A stretch of DNA of 64,000 nt from Lunularia cruciata (GCA_948567375.1 OX419756.1:59994552-60058551); one strand, 5' to 3'. Counted from the first letter of the stretch, positions 10,740-22,864 are shown. Notes: generated by a model not told the origin, from the letters alone. Program-made: numbers and translations.

Positions 10740-11905
10740 AGATTACCATCCTATCAACGAATAGACTAGGGCTATTTGGCATGCCATGCCTACACCAAAG
10801 GAGATCTTAGATACAAATGGGCATGCAATGGTCTTCAATAATTTGGATTTTTGAGTAGGATATCATTACTTGCCAATCGAGGAGGAGGTTAAGTCCTAAA
10901 TAACATTTTGGGCTATTAATCCTCACACAAGAATGTATTATATCAATGAAAATTCTTCCCCTTTGAGTTAAAGAATGCTCCTATTGAGTTCCTAAGGATC
11001 ATAGATAGGATCCTATCAAGATTGGATTTTATCGGTGCTATATTGATGATATTTTGGCCTATATCACTATTGTGGAGGAGCACAAGAAACATTTGTTAGA
11101 GATGTTTGAGAGATTGAGATATCATAAACTCAAATTATATCCTAGGAAGTGTGGATTCTTCCATGAGTAGGATGAGTATTTGGATCACACTATCTATCGT
11201 AGAGGACTTGGTGTTTGGTAGACCAAGGTAGAGGCTGTTGCACACATTCCTTGGCCTATGGATGTGAGCAAAGCGCAAGAATTCCTTGGGTTGGCAAACA
11301 TGTATTACCAATATGTTAGAGGATTTATTGCTAATGCCAAGGCCTTGATAAAGCTAACCAAGCTTGCATATGATTTGTGTTGGGGAGATGAGTAGGAGAG
11401 AGCTTTTCTAGAGCTCAAGGAGAGGTTGACATTTGCTCCTATTCTTAGGAGACCAATCAAAGGACAACCATTCCAAGTTCATGCTGATTGGAGTACGTTG
11501 GAGCTTGGAGTAGTGCTCACTCAACATGATGGTGAAGGAAAGGAGTTTATGGTGGCCTATGCTAGTCACTCTAACAATCTAATAGAGGTGAAGTATACGT
11601 CATATGAAAGAGTGTTTGGCAGCAATATGTGCAGTAGCACATTTTTTTGTTACCTATTTGGTAACCCCTTCACTCTCATCATTGATTATCAACCATTGAA
11701 ATGGTTGATGGAGTCTGACAAGATTTCAAGAAAGCTTGTATGATGTGCTCTGATTTTACAAGAGTAGATTTCATGGTTATTCACAGACTCGTAATGGTGA
11801 TCCATGATGTAGATGGGTTGAGTAGAAACTCATATCCCAACCAATAAGATCAAACTAGAGCATGTTGGCATGGTGAGATAGATGAGGAGATGGTGCCAAG
11901 GTGGC
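10740..11905 (+). pseudogene. G1 reverse transcriptase and RNase H remnant (unit A)
   Basis: RT segments include a palm motif YIDDIL (11039-11056) and CGFFHE followed by TAG and EYLDH. A FLGLANMYYQYVRGF segment marks the connection to RNase H. RNase H (open 11426-11743) shows HADWSTLELGVVLTQHDGEG, a VAYASHSNN segment and IIDYQPLKWLM. The segment to 11905 (VDGLSRNSYPNQ) is the usual end of gypsy RNase H. Several in-frame TAG stops are present. Element X interrupts G1 right after this point. Confidence 0.85.
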
Positions 11906-11918
11906 ATCTACCATCTAC

Positions 11919-11923
11919 CTTTT
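11919..11923. repeat. Target-site duplication of element X (left)
   Basis: CTTTT precedes the X LTR and is repeated directly after the other X LTR at 17462-17466, which gives a 5-bp duplication. Confidence 0.75.
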
Positions 11924-12033
11924 TGTAAAAGACCAAGACCAAGACCAAGGAGAGAAATAAGAGAATGGAAGATCACATTGGGATGCTTGAATGTGAGAAA
12001 ACTCTGAATGCCTAGCATGAGCTTAGGCTCTTG

Positions 12034-12041
12034 TATTTATA
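12034..12041 (-). promoter_or_regulatory. TATA box of X LTR
   Basis: TATAAATA on the minus strand, in the correct orientation for transcription of X, about 220 bases downstream of the heat-shock-like element. The same octamer recurs in most X and Y LTRs. Confidence 0.6.
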
Positions 12042-12262
12042 AGGAGTATACAAGGCTGTTGAGAAGCTTCTCAAGAACCTTCTTCAAGCCGTTTTCTTGG
12101 AGTATAAGCCAAGTTAGTTGGGAAGTTTCTCAAGAAGCTTCCTTCTTAAAGCTATTTACTTGGCATGCAAGCTAAGCTAGTTGGAAGCTTCCCAAGAAAC
12201 TTTCTTCTAAAAACTATCTACTTGCGGTGCAAGCTAAGCTAGCCGAGAAGCTTCCTAGATAC

Positions 12263-12275
12263 TTCTAGAATATTC
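12263..12275 (-). promoter_or_regulatory. Heat-shock-element-like trimer in X LTR
   Basis: TTCTAGAATATTC fits the HSE form TTCnnGAAnnTTC exactly. It lies in the U3 part, upstream of the TATA box. Further GAAnnTTC dimers (GAAGCTTC) lie between it and the TATA box. The same perfect trimer is in the Y LTR at 21837-21849 and the unit-B X LTR at 49329-49341; the other LTR copies have mutated versions. Confidence 0.6.
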
Positions 12276-12379
12276 TAGACTATTTTGGCCCATTCATTAC
12301 TTTGTTATTCTTGATTAACTCATCAATAAGCTCCATATTATTACATTTTTCCTCACCGCGAGTTGGTGACGTCCTTGTC

Positions 12380-12560
12380 ACTATGAAAGCTTTGAATGCT
12401 TGGATAGCCATTTGCACATTTTAGGGATAAGAAAGAGGTTCCCAAGTGGCATCATGAAGAGGATACCCTTTCCAAAGGACCTTGTACTTAGTGTGGCATT
12501 GGCGGCCATGTTGAATATGTCAACGTGCAACGATACGATCAACTTCATACTTCTCATGAT
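12380..12560 (-). pseudogene. X chromodomain remnant (unit A)
   Basis: Minus-strand frames read YEVDRIVAR, then VLWKGYPLHDATWEPLS, the core of a chromodomain at the C-terminus of integrase. Chromodomains of chromoviruses bind methylated histone tails and steer integration. A stop replaces one residue after the first segment. Confidence 0.75.
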
Positions 12561-12829
12561 CATTGATAGGCACTAGAAGAGGAGAAGGTTGGATACGAGA
12601 GGAAAAAGAAGAGGGATTTATAACAAAGAGTTTTAACTTTGAAACATGGAAGACAAGGTGGGTTTGCATATGTGGAAGTAAGGCCAATTGATAAGCAACA
12701 AATGAAAGGATTTGGGTGACATCAAAGGGTCTTATCCAATTTGGAGCAAGTTTACGGACTTGGGTGTCAAGTGCGAGGGTAGGTTACCATATGAAAGCAT
12801 GACCTTATAATCAACTTGAAAAATGAGAT

Positions 12830-13760
12830 CATGAAAATGGTGGTTTGCATATTGTTTCTAACAATTTTGAGCAACAAGAAGATGAAATTTGGCTTGTTGG
12901 AAAGATTGTGAGATGGTGGTCAAGAAGGTGGAAGTATGAGGAACATGAGATTGAAGAGGAGGAAGAAGAGATTCTGAAACAAGTGGATCTTGGACAAAAG
13001 TGAGGAAGAAAGGAGAGAATCTGGTGCCAACCTATTATGAATATTATATGCAAGCTTTGCAACTACAAGACATTCATCCGAATTGGTGTGATGAACATTG
13101 ACAAAAGCACAAAGTATATTCTCTAAGGTGCAATTTTCACGTTTAGTTTACCCATCAGTTTGAGGATGATAAGCCATGGACAAAACAAGCTTGGTGTTGA
13201 GTATCTAGAAGAGTGCTTGCCAAAATTTCCCAATAAATTGAGGATCACGGTTGAAGATGAGTACACGAGGTATCTTGTGATGCTTGAAGATAGTGTCAAA
13301 GTAGATTTGCACTAATGTTGGAGCATCCACGGTATCAAAGGTTGATGCTCAATAGATTTGCTTGCTAAGCTTATCTTCAAGCACCATGATTGTTGTGTAA
13401 CCTTGCTATGTCCTTGGCAAGGATGTAATGAGATCCAAGCTTACGTGTTCCCAATGAGCCGATGGAATGGAGAGGGGTTGAAAGAGTCTACTTGCTTTTG
13501 GGTTGTTGGCCTTGTTACATTGGTAGCTCTCACATAACCGGATAAATTCCCAAACATATCGTGTCATGTAGGGCCACTACCATTGGCATTGGGGGGTACC
13601 CAAGGTCTTGTCTACACCCACATGACCAACGATGGGTAAGTCATGGGCTTCTTGGAGACGCACAAGTTAGAGGTCACCCGTGGTTGGAACATATATCCGG
13701 TCCTCATGGAATAGAAGATCTTCTTTGAAGTAGCAATTTTTGTACTCCTTGTCACATGTT
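12830..13760 (-). pseudogene. X integrase remnant (unit A)
   Basis: The minus strand carries an HHCC-type segment ([18 protein letters not shown] near 13640, then CNKANNPKAS) and parts of the catalytic core, including LDLITS and VDKLSK with stops between. It would insert element cDNA into host chromatin. It matches unit B 49900-50907, where the frame is better preserved. Confidence 0.75.
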
Positions 13761-15340
13761 GCAAGGCAACCTTTGTACCATCTGAATGAGAGGATCTTTT
13801 TGTAGGGCCATCTTAAACTTGATTTGAACTTTAGAGTCAACTAATTTTGTTGTAATTGGCATTGTGATGATAGAAAGAGACTTCAAATTAGGTTGTTGTG
13901 ATAAAGCATCAAGAATGACATGGAACCAACCTAGTTTGTACTCTATTTTGATGTTGAACAATATGTATTTGTTCCTCCCATCGATAATGTCGACTCTTCA
14001 TGTGTTCCAAGTGTAATGTTTATAACAAAGATTTGTGATCAATCCGCATGATCACTTGTTTTCCCAAGAGATAATGTCTTCATACCTTGGTGATATATAC
14101 CATTGCTAGTTTTTCCCAATCTTGAGCAAAGTTATTCATTTTAGCTATATTGAGTTGGCAAGATACAAAGGCAATAGGATGTAATCCATATGGAAATCCT
14201 TGTTGCACATGGCTCCAATTGCAAAGTTAAAAGCATCAAAATCAACCACGCAAGGTGCTTGAGGATCACATGGTTAAAGGATGGGTCTTGAAGATACCAT
14301 ATATTTTAGCTTTTGGAAGGCTTCTTCATACTTGGTGGTCCATTGAAAACAAGTTCTTCCCTAAGAGATCAATCAATGGTGCGACCACATGAGCATAATA
14401 GTGAGTGAACCATTAGTAAAAATTGGCCAATTCATTAAATGCCTATACTTTTGTAGCATCCTTTGGAGTAGGCCAATTGGTAATAGCCTTGATTTTCTCT
14501 TCTTCCATCTTGATTCCCTTTGATGAGATCTTATGACCCAAGAAGGTAACTTCCTTCTACCAAAAGGCACACTTCAACTTCTTACAATAAAAATTTCATT
14601 GTTGTAGTCTTCTTAGGACTTCTTGTACATGCTTCATGTATTCTATCTTTTTCTTGCTATAGATTAAAATATCATCCAAAATACCACCACGTACCAATCT
14701 AATAGTCCATCCAACACCCAATGCATCTAATCCGTGAAGACCATTAGAGCATTAATGAGCCCAAAAGGTAGAACTCTCCACTCAAAATGCCCATAACTTG
14801 TGTGAAAGGTAGTCTTTTGCACATCCTTCTTATCAATGAAGATTTGCCAATAGCCACTACAAAGATCCAACTTGGAGAAGTATCATGCTCCACTCAATTG
14901 ATCAAGCAAGTCATCAATTTGAAGCAAGAGATATGCATTCTTCACTATTTGTTTATTGAACCCATGGTAATCAATACAAAAGGGAAGTCCTCCATCCTTC
15001 TTTGGGATAAATACTATTGGTGCTCCCCAAGGAGATGTATTATGTCGTAAGAAATCCTTTTCCAACAAGTTTGTAAGTGTTGTTTGCAACTCTTCCAACT
15101 CCTTTGGTGAGAGCCAATAGATTGGTCTAGTCATTGGAGTACTCCTTGGAAATAACTCAATCTTGAAGGGCATACCATGATTAGAGTGTAATCCCTTTGG
15201 CAGATCATTTGGAAGCAATCTGCAAACTCTTGAACTATTTGATCAACCATTGCTTGATGAAACTCCTGATACGTCTCAGATTCTCCTTGTGCAATCGGAT
15301 TGATCCACATTGCAAAAATAGACTTATCTTCTTCCAAAGC
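13761..15340 (-). pseudogene. X reverse transcriptase and RNase H remnant (unit A)
   Basis: The minus strand reads [34 protein letters not shown] and [19 protein letters not shown] (15218-14883), then a palm motif LDDILIYS at about 14679-14660. RNase H follows at about 14370-13770 with LGWFHVILDALSQQPN. Stops and frame changes separate the parts. Confidence 0.85.
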
Positions 15341-15499
15341 TTACTCTATAGCTGCCTCATTGACAAAATTTCCACCTAGGGACTCATCTCTCTTCAAAGC
15401 TTGCTATTTTCTTGACAAACTTCATATCTTAGGAATGACTATTCTTAGGTGTCTTACTCAAAGGTCCTAGACAACCTAATCAGAAATTCCTTCCTTGAT

Positions 15500-16850
15500 G
15501 TTGTACTCAGATTTCTCATCAATTCCAATCAAATTGAACCTTATGACATTCAAGCCAAGATAGACCTAGAATGACATCATAGTGTAGAGGTGCCACTACA
15601 AACCTCATACACTCCAAATACTCTTTCCTCATCTTGAAAATAATGGGATGCAAGGTACAAAAGGCAAAACCCTTTCTACCATTTGCCATCATCAATCTAC
15701 TTCCAATCATTGGCTTAATAGGAATACACTAATCTTTTTCTTATTGTATGGACAAGTTATATTTTGAACTTCTTGAATCAACCAAAATCTTATAATCATG
15801 ATTATATATTATACCTTGCAAGTGAAGCAAACTTGCATAGGTTGAGCCTTCGATCCCATTGGAACTAATCAAGTTCCAAAAAAGTGGCTCAAAATCTCTT
15901 ACTAGGTTCCTTGTTTCCTTGATCATTTACTTTACAAACTCCATTTGGGCAACTTGTGGAGTGCATCGATTCTTGAGTGGACATTCAACAATATGATGTC
16001 CAATTTGGCAACAATAGAAACAACCACCATTTGGTTACAATTTCTATTTATTTGTAGTACCAAGTGATCTCTATTGAATGACATTAATCTCCATAGGTAC
16101 CGGTTCCTCTACTCAAGTGTAGTGTATTGGTAGGTTTTGTGGAAGTCAAGGTCAAGATCAAGTTGTTAAGACCAAGGAATCAAAGCATTTTGCCAACCGC
16201 ATAGCTTCCCCCAAGTCTTGTGGCTCTTGCATAGTTACCTCTAATTTAAGGTATGACTTCAAACCCCTCACAAATTGATATAGAAGGTGAAGCTCTTGAA
16301 TATATGTAGAATTTGTGATGCATGATGGTGTTTTGGAATTGTGTGATGGAATTTCATACAAAACCAATCTGCTTCAACTTTACCAATCTATCTCATGCAG
16401 CTCATGTGGCATTTATGGCTATAAATTGGCCAATTATTGCACTCTTGAATTCTACATATGTCAAGATTGGCATACAAAACTAATGCTCCACTTGGAATCG
16501 CCACTATAGTTTTGCTACTCCATCTATTGGCTTCAGGCCAATAGAATTTGTCTTTGCTCATCTTGAAGGTTTGTTGCTTAAAAGTAACGTTCATAATCAA
16601 ATACAAAATTTTCCATCACACCTAGAAGGTCTTGCCTTCAAAAACCTTAGGCTTTGGGAATTGGATTTGCTCTTCTCTCTCTTGAACTGGTGCTTTCTCT
16701 ACTTGCTCTTGTCATCGACGGTCTTGTTCATCCAACAATTGAGTAAGAAGCTTGATTTATTATTGCATAGCAAGGATAACTTTGTGTATTGCCACCATTG
16801 CTATTACTCTAACATACTACTCTCAATTGACCTAATTTATTAACACATAG
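15500..16850 (-). pseudogene. X Gag and protease remnant (unit A)
   Basis: Protease-like segments (VDSRSSKYNLS and YDVILGLSWLECHKVQFDW) lie at 15926-15519. Gag-like segments upstream include ELHLLYQFVRGLKSYLKLEV (16367-16158) and FKMSKDKFYWPEANRWS (16606-16388). The Gag/protease order is normal for a chromovirus. Frames are broken. Confidence 0.65.
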
Positions 16851-17054
16851 ATGCATCATATCCACCGCTCTCCATAAGTTACAATTAGAAGTACCAAGGG
16901 TTCCTCAAACAAGGTGATCATATGCAAAAAGTCTTGCTCAAAGCGTGAGGTGATAAATTGTGTAAAATGATGTTTGGGTAGTACTTGGACACAGAAATCC
17001 CAATGGCTTGATGGTCCATAGATTCAATCAATCCTATTCCTACTCTGATACCAA

Positions 17055-17461
17055 TGTAAAAGACCAAGACCAAGGAGAGAAATAAGAGAATGGAAGATCA
17101 CAATAGGACGCTTGAATGTGGGAAAACTTTGAATGCCTAACATGAGCTTAGGCTCTTGTATTTATAAGGAGTATACAAGGCTCTTGAGAAGTTTCTCAAG
17201 AACCTTCCTCAAGCCACTTTCTTGGAGTACAAGCCAAGTTAGCTAGGAAGAAGCTTCCTTCTAGAGGCCGCCTACTTAGTGTGCAAGCTAAGCTAGTTGA
17301 AAGTTTCCCAAGAAGCTTCCTTCTAGAAAGTACTTACTTGCGGTGCAAGCTAAGCTAGCCGAGAAGCTTCCTAGATACTGCTAAAATATTCTAGGCTATT
17401 TTGGCCCATTCACTACTTTTTTAGTCTTGACTAACTCATCGGTAAGCTCCATATTGTTACA
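17055..17461 (-). repeat. X 5' LTR (unit A)
   Basis: Pairs with 11924-12345. Its heat-shock-like trimer is mutated. The primer binding site lies immediately next to it (17044-17054). The flank 17462-17466 is CTTTT. Confidence 0.92.
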
Positions 17462-17771
17462 CTTTTTTATGTATATTTTCTTAGACTTTGGAAGTATATC
17501 TCTTAACACATATAAGAGGAGTTATTGAAGTCATATATTCAAAGAAAAGAGATAGTGGTATAGTTTAGTGAGATATTCATGATGATATCTAAGGATGGAT
17601 TATCTTTGCATTGGTGTTGTGGGTGGCATAGTTGGTGCCAAGGAGAGAGACCGTGCTTTTTAGTGAGCCATGCGGTTTAGATTGGAGTGTAGATACCTTC
17701 TTTGTGTATGGAAGGATGGTAGAGTGCAAGTAATACTACTTCCATCTCAAAGACCATAGTAGGTCTGTCAT
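17462..17771 (+). other. G1 spacer between X and Y (unit A)
   Basis: About 310 bases of G1 Pol sequence (RNase H to integrase linker) left between the two inserted chromoviruses. No motif is identifiable. It is colinear with unit B 54599-54899. Confidence 0.6.
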
Positions 17772-18187
17772 TGTAAAAGACTCAGATTGAGGAGAGAAAT
17801 AAGAGAAATAGAAGATCACATTGGGACACTTGAGTGTGGAAAACTCCAAATGCCTAGCATGAGCTTGGGCTTTGGTATTTATAAGGAGTAAACATTGCTC
17901 TTGAGAAGCTTCTCAAGAAGATTCCTTGAGCCGCCTTCTTGTAATGCAAGCCAAGTTAATTAAGAAGCTTCCCAAGAAGCTTCCTTCTAGAAGCCACCTA
18001 CTTGACATGCAAGTTAAGCTAGTTAGGAGCTTCCTTCTAGAAGCTATCTACTTGTAGTGCAAGCTAAGCCAACCAGGAAGTTTCTCAAGAAGCTTCCTAG
18101 ATAGTTCTAAAATTATCTAGGCTATTTAAGTCTATTCATTACTTTGTTAGTCTCAACTAACTCATCGATAAGTTCTATATTGTTACA
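17772..18187 (-). repeat. Y 3' LTR (unit A)
   Basis: Begins TGTAAAAGACTC and ends ATTGTTACA on the plus strand; it pairs with 21506-21919. The trimer heat-shock-like motif is mutated here, while GAAGCTTC words persist. Confidence 0.9.
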
Positions 18188-18241
18188 TATCCCTCCATCG
18201 CTAGTTGGTGACATCCTTGTCACCATGGAAGTTTCAAACTC

Positions 18242-18643
18242 TTAGATAGCCGTCTGTGTATTTTGGAGATAAGAAAGAGGCTCCCAAGTGGCATCATGAA
18301 GGGGATACCCTTTCCAAAGGACCTTATTCTCAATGTGTTGTTGGAAACCACATTGAATGTCCCGACGTGCAAGGATACGATCCACTTCATACTCCTCATG
18401 ATTGTTGATAAGGATAAGAGGAGGAGTAGGTTGGACACAAGAGGAAAAAGAAGATGGATTTGGAATAAAAGGTTTTAACTTGGAAATATAGAAGATAGGG
18501 TGGATTTGCATATGCATGGACAAGACAAGTTGATAAGCAACAAGAGAAATGATTTGGGTGATATCAAATGGTCCTATCCAGTTAGGAGCAATTTTAAGGA
18601 TTTGAGTATCAAGTGGGAATGGTATGTTACCAAGGAGGAGCAT
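18242..18643 (-). pseudogene. Y integrase C-terminus with chromodomain (unit A)
   Basis: An open minus-strand frame of 133 codons. It starts in the integrase C-terminal barrel (LKIAPNWIGPFDITQIIS, HPIFYISKLKPF) and ends in a complete chromodomain (EYEVDRILARRDIQ, VLWKGYPLHDATWEPLS). The aromatic cage positions Y, W and W are retained. This is the best preserved chromodomain in the window. Confidence 0.85.
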
Positions 18644-18799
18644 GACCTTATCACCAACTTGGAAGGCAAGATCATGATAATGATAGTTTGCATATTGTTT
18701 CTGATGATTCTAAGCAATAAGGAGATGAGATTTAGCTTGTTGGAGAGATTGAGATATGGGGGTCAAGAAAGTGGAAGTGTGAGGAACATCAGATGGAGG

Positions 18800-20300
18800 A
18801 GAAGCAAGAAGGGAATTTGCAACAAGTGGATTTTGGCCAAAATTCAAGAAGAAAGAAGAGAAACTAGGGCTTGCCTATTTGGAATTATTATATGTAAACT
18901 CAACAATTATAAGACATTAATCCTAGTTGATATGATGAATTTTGACAAGGTACAAAGCATATCCTCTAAAGTATGATTGGCACATTTTGTTTGTCCATTA
19001 CTTTGAGGATGATAGGCTATAGACAAAGCAAGCTTGGTGCCTAGTATCTCAACGAGTGTTTGCCAAAATTTCCTAGTGAATCAAGGATCACGGTTGTAGA
19101 TTAGCTCACAAGGCATATTGTGAATCTTGAAGACATTGAAGTAGATTTATGCCAATGTTGGAACATTCATAGGATCAAAGGTTGGTGCCAAATGGATTTG
19201 CTTGTTAAGCTTATCCACAAATACCATGATTTTTGTTTGTCCTTGTTTTGTCTTAGGCAAGGAGTTGATGAGATCTAAGCTCATATATTCCATAGAGTAG
19301 TTGGAATAAGGAGTGGTTGAAGGAGTCCACTCAATTTCTGGTTGCTAGCTTTGTTATGTTGGCAACTTTTGCAAGATTGAATAAACTCTCAAACATCTCA
19401 TGCCATGGTGAGTCACCACCATTGGCATGGGAGGGTACCCAATGTCTTGTCCACACCCATGTGACCATTGATTGGTAAGTCATGGGCTTCTTGAAGGCAC
19501 ACAAGTTGGAGATCACTCTTGGCTGGAATGTAGATTTGGTGCTCATAGAATAAGAGGTATTCCTTGAAGGAGAATGTATTGTACTCCTTGTCACATCTTG
19601 CAAGACAACCTAAGAAAGGATTTTGTTGTGAGGCTATCTTAAACTTGATTTTGGACTTTAGAGTCAATAGACACCGTCGTAATTGCCGCCATGATGAGAA
19701 GAAGAGACTTGAAGTCAACTTGTCATGATAGGGCATTGAGGATGACATGGAAGGGGCCAGGTTTGTACTCAAGTTTGATATCAAAAAATTGTAGTTGTTC
19801 TTCTCATCTATGATGATGACTATTCATCTGCTCCAAATGTATTACCTACAACAATAGTTTATGATCAGTTTGCATGACCACTTGTTTCCCCAAAAGATAA
19901 TGCCTCCATATCTTGGTGACATACACCATGGCTAGTTGTTCCCAATCTCAAGCAGAGTAATTCCTTTTGGTAGTGTTCAATCAACAAGACACAAAAGCAA
20001 TGGGATGTAGTCCATCGAGAAATTCTTGTTGCAACATTGCTCCAATGGTGAAGTTAGAAGCATCAAAATCAACCACACAACGTAGTTGAGGATCATATGG
20101 TTGAAGAATGGGTCTTGAAGACACCATATGTTTTAGCTTCTAGAATGTTTCTTCATGTTTGGTGGTCCATTGAAAACTTGAGTTCTTCTCCAAGAGGTTG
20201 GTCAACGGTGTAGGTACATGAGCATGGTAGTGGATGAACCATTGATGAAAACTTGCCAATCCATTACATGCCCACACTTTTGTGGCATCCTTTAGGGTAG
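18800..20300 (-). pseudogene. Y RNase H and integrase remnant (unit A)
   Basis: Minus-strand pieces include RNase H end sequences near 19784-19700, then an HHCC-type segment near 19560-19410 (EAHDLPINGHMGVDKTLGTL) and catalytic-core pieces to about 18800. Stops and frame changes are frequent. Colinear with unit B 55900-57400. Confidence 0.7.
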
Positions 20301-20330
20301 GCCACTAAGGTATCAAGTTCCTAATAGGCA

Positions 20331-21345
20331 GCTTAAAATCTCCTATTGGGATTCTTTGTTTCCTTGATTATTTTGCTCCACAAATTCTTTTTGAGTGACT
20401 TGTCAAGGTCGCTCATTCTTGAGTGACCACTCAACAATATGATGTCCAATTTGGCGATAATAGAAACATCCACTATTTTTTCAATCTTTCATGATCTATT
20501 GTGCCAAGTGGTCCTTGCTAGATAGCATTGATCTCCATTGGTGTTGGCTCCTCCACCCATGTGTAATGTTTATGTAGGTTTGAGAAAGTCCGAGGTTAGG
20601 ACCAAGTCGTTGCAACCAAGGAATCAAAACGCTTAGCCAACTACATGGCTTCCTCCAAGTCTCATGCATAATTACTTCCAATCTAGTATGTGATTTCAAG
20701 CCTCTCACAAATATGATCTAGAGCTTCTCCATCTAGTATATCCAGAATTTGTATAATAGTGTTTCAAAATTGAGTGTTATAACTTCTTATAGAGCCAATC
20801 TACTTCAATTCTGCCAACCTATCTTGTGTGGCTCATGTGGCATTTATAGCTTGGAGTCGCCAAATTATTGCACTCCTAAATTCTTCCCATATCAAAATTG
20901 GCATAAAAAATTGCTGCTGAGTTCATTCCACTCTAAATTGCCACCATAGTTTAGCCACTCCATCCAATTAGCTTGAGGTCAATAGAATTTGTCTTTGTTC
21001 ATCTTGAAGGTTTGTTAATTTGAAGTAATGTTCACAATCAAACACAATTCCAATGCACCAAAAAGGTTCTTGCCTTCAAATACCTTAGGCTTTAGAAATT
21101 GGATCTGCTCTTCTCCCTCTTGAATTGTTGTTCTCTCTACCTGCCCTTGTTGTTGACGGTCTTGTTTATCCAACAATCAAGTAAGGTGCTCGATTTGTTG
21201 CTACATAGCAACGAAATTTTGGGCATCACTGCCATAACTTCTACTCTATCACACTATCCCCAATTATCTAATTTATTAAGACATAAATGCAATGTGTCCA
21301 TTGTTATCCATAAGGTACAATCTAAAGTACCAAGGGTTCCTTGAA
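20331..21345 (-). pseudogene. Y Gag remnant (unit A)
   Basis: Minus-strand Gag-like pieces (for example MRGLKSHTRLEV at 20708) correspond to the X Gag. The segment directly abuts RNase H sequence because protease and RT are deleted. Not functional. Confidence 0.6.
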
Positions 21346-21505
21346 CAAGATGATTGTATGTAGAAAATCCTACCCAAAGCGCAAGACGATCAATTCTATG
21401 AAACAATACTTGGGTAGTACTTGGACACAAAAATCCTAATGGTTTGGAATAGATGGATTTGGTGGTCCATAAATTCTATCCATCTCATTCTTGCTCTGGT
21501 ACCAA

Positions 21506-21919
21506 TGTTAAAGACTTAGACCAAGGATAGAAATAGGAGAATAGAAGATCACATTGAGACACTTGAGTGTGGGAAACTCCAAATGCCTAGCATGAGCTTA
21601 GGCTTTGGTATTTATAAAAATTATACAAGGCTCTTGAGAAGCTTCCTTGAGCTGCCTTCTTGGAATGCAAGCCAAGTTAATCAAGAAGTCTCCCAAGAAG
21701 CTTCCTTCTAGAAGCCACCTACTTGACGTGCAAGTTAAGCTAGTTGGAAGCTTCCAAGAAGCTTCCTTCTAGAAGCTACCTACTTGTAGTGCAAGCTAAG
21801 CTAGTTGGGAAGATTCTCAAGAAACTTCTTAGATACTTCTAGAATATTCTAGGCTATTTTGGCCTGATCATTACTTTGTTAGTCTTGACTAACTCATCGG
21901 TAAGTTCCATATTGTTACA
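21506..21919 (-). repeat. Y 5' LTR (unit A), with intact HSE-like trimer
   Basis: Pairs with 17772-18187. It holds TTCTAGAATATTC at 21837-21849 and two tandem units of a roughly 60-bp repeat rich in AAGCTT and TTCTAGAAG. The unit-B copy (58598-59072) has three such units. Confidence 0.9.
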
Positions 21920-21989
21920 ATCATGGTCATGAAGAGCTAGGACATTTTGGAGTAAAGTGTACATATAGCTTAGTCTAGAGTCATTATTG

Positions 21990-22700
21990 GTGGCATGGTA
22001 CGCATACCAATGTATATAGTTTGTTGCCAGATGTGTGGTTTGTGACCAAGTTAGAGTGCCATTTAATGCTCTTACGCCATAGTTACATTCATTACCTATC
22101 ATGGGATTGGGTTACCATTAGAGTTTGGACTTCACTAGACCTTGTTATTGATTGTGAGACATCATCAGTATGTTCTGATTATGGTGGGGCACTTCTCTAA
22201 GTGGATTAACTTAGTGATACTACTTGACAAGTCCAATGAAGGGATGGCTTACTCGTTCTTGGATCGTGTTCTTAGTCATTTTGGTGCACCAATTGAGGTT
22301 TTGATTGATCAAGATATTGAGTTCTTGGGGGAGTTTCAAGTCTTTTGTGACAAGGCCTTGATTGATCATCATATTACCTCCCAAGACCACCTTGAGGAAA
22401 ATGGTTTAGCAGAGAGAGTGGTTCAAATGATAAATAGAGGATTGCAGAAGTACGGTTTGTAAAGAGGCCAATTGGGAGATTGGGATCTCTAGTTACCTTG
22501 GTTGGCCATGGGCCATTGGTTTAGCTAACAAGCCTCCTTAGCATCCTTCCCTCCTTACTTTCTACTCTCTGGATGAGATCCAAATTTAACTATAGCCATT
22601 TATCAAGATGTTATTGTAATTTTGGATTTGGATGATCCAAACATAAGGGTGAGCACATGCTCTCAATATGCAAAGATCTTTCAAACAATAATACTGATGG
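21990..22700 (+). pseudogene. G1 integrase remnant (unit A)
   Basis: The segment resumes G1 after element Y. It contains CVVCDQVRVPFNAL (end of the zinc-binding part) and SLDF, holding the first catalytic Asp. The open frame 22142-22462 follows, with HHQYVLIMVGHFSKWI, FGAPIEVLIDQDIEFLGEF (second Asp) and LEENGLAERVVQMINRGLQK (catalytic Glu). This is a typical gypsy DDE integrase core. Stops occur upstream and downstream. Confidence 0.85.
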
Positions 22701-22864
22701 CCTTTGAGAACTTTGCAATTGCTTAGCATAGGGATACCTTATGCTATGCTTCTATTTGAGGAGAAGGTCATAGATCCTCAATCTATCAATTTTATCTAAG
22801 TGATTATGTATATGTACAACGTACAACATCAAAGACACTTGACGTTACTATAGGCCGCACTATC

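Larger units (their letters stand above)
11924..12345 (-). repeat. X 3' LTR (unit A)
   Basis: Begins TGTAAAAGACC and ends TTATTACA on the plus strand. It pairs with the LTR at 17055-17461. It contains the TATA box at 12034-12041 and many GAAGCTTC and TTCTAGAA words. Confidence 0.92.
11924..17461 (-). mobile_element. X: degenerate chromovirus inserted in G1 (unit A)
   Basis: A minus-strand Ty3/gypsy chromovirus bounded by LTRs of about 410-420 bp (TG...CA) and a CTTTT target-site duplication. Next to its 5' LTR is a primer site TGGTATCAGAG on the minus strand (17044-17054), matching the 3' end of initiator tRNA-Met. Internal order on the minus strand is Gag, protease, RT, RNase H, integrase and chromodomain. 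All frames are broken. The copy in unit B occupies the identical site (48996-54598), so the insertion predates the duplication. Confidence 0.9.
17772..21919 (-). mobile_element. Y: internally deleted chromovirus in G1 (unit A)
   Basis: A minus-strand chromovirus of the same family as X. Its LTRs are 17772-18187 and 21506-21919. The flanking pentamers are GTCAT and ATCAT, a target-site duplication with one change. The primer site next to the 5' LTR reads TGGTACCAGAGC, one base off the initiator tRNA-Met match. Between Gag and the RNase H region, protease and most of RT are missing, with the junction near 20305-20330. The same deletion is in unit B, so Y was already non-autonomous before the duplication. 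Confidence 0.88.
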
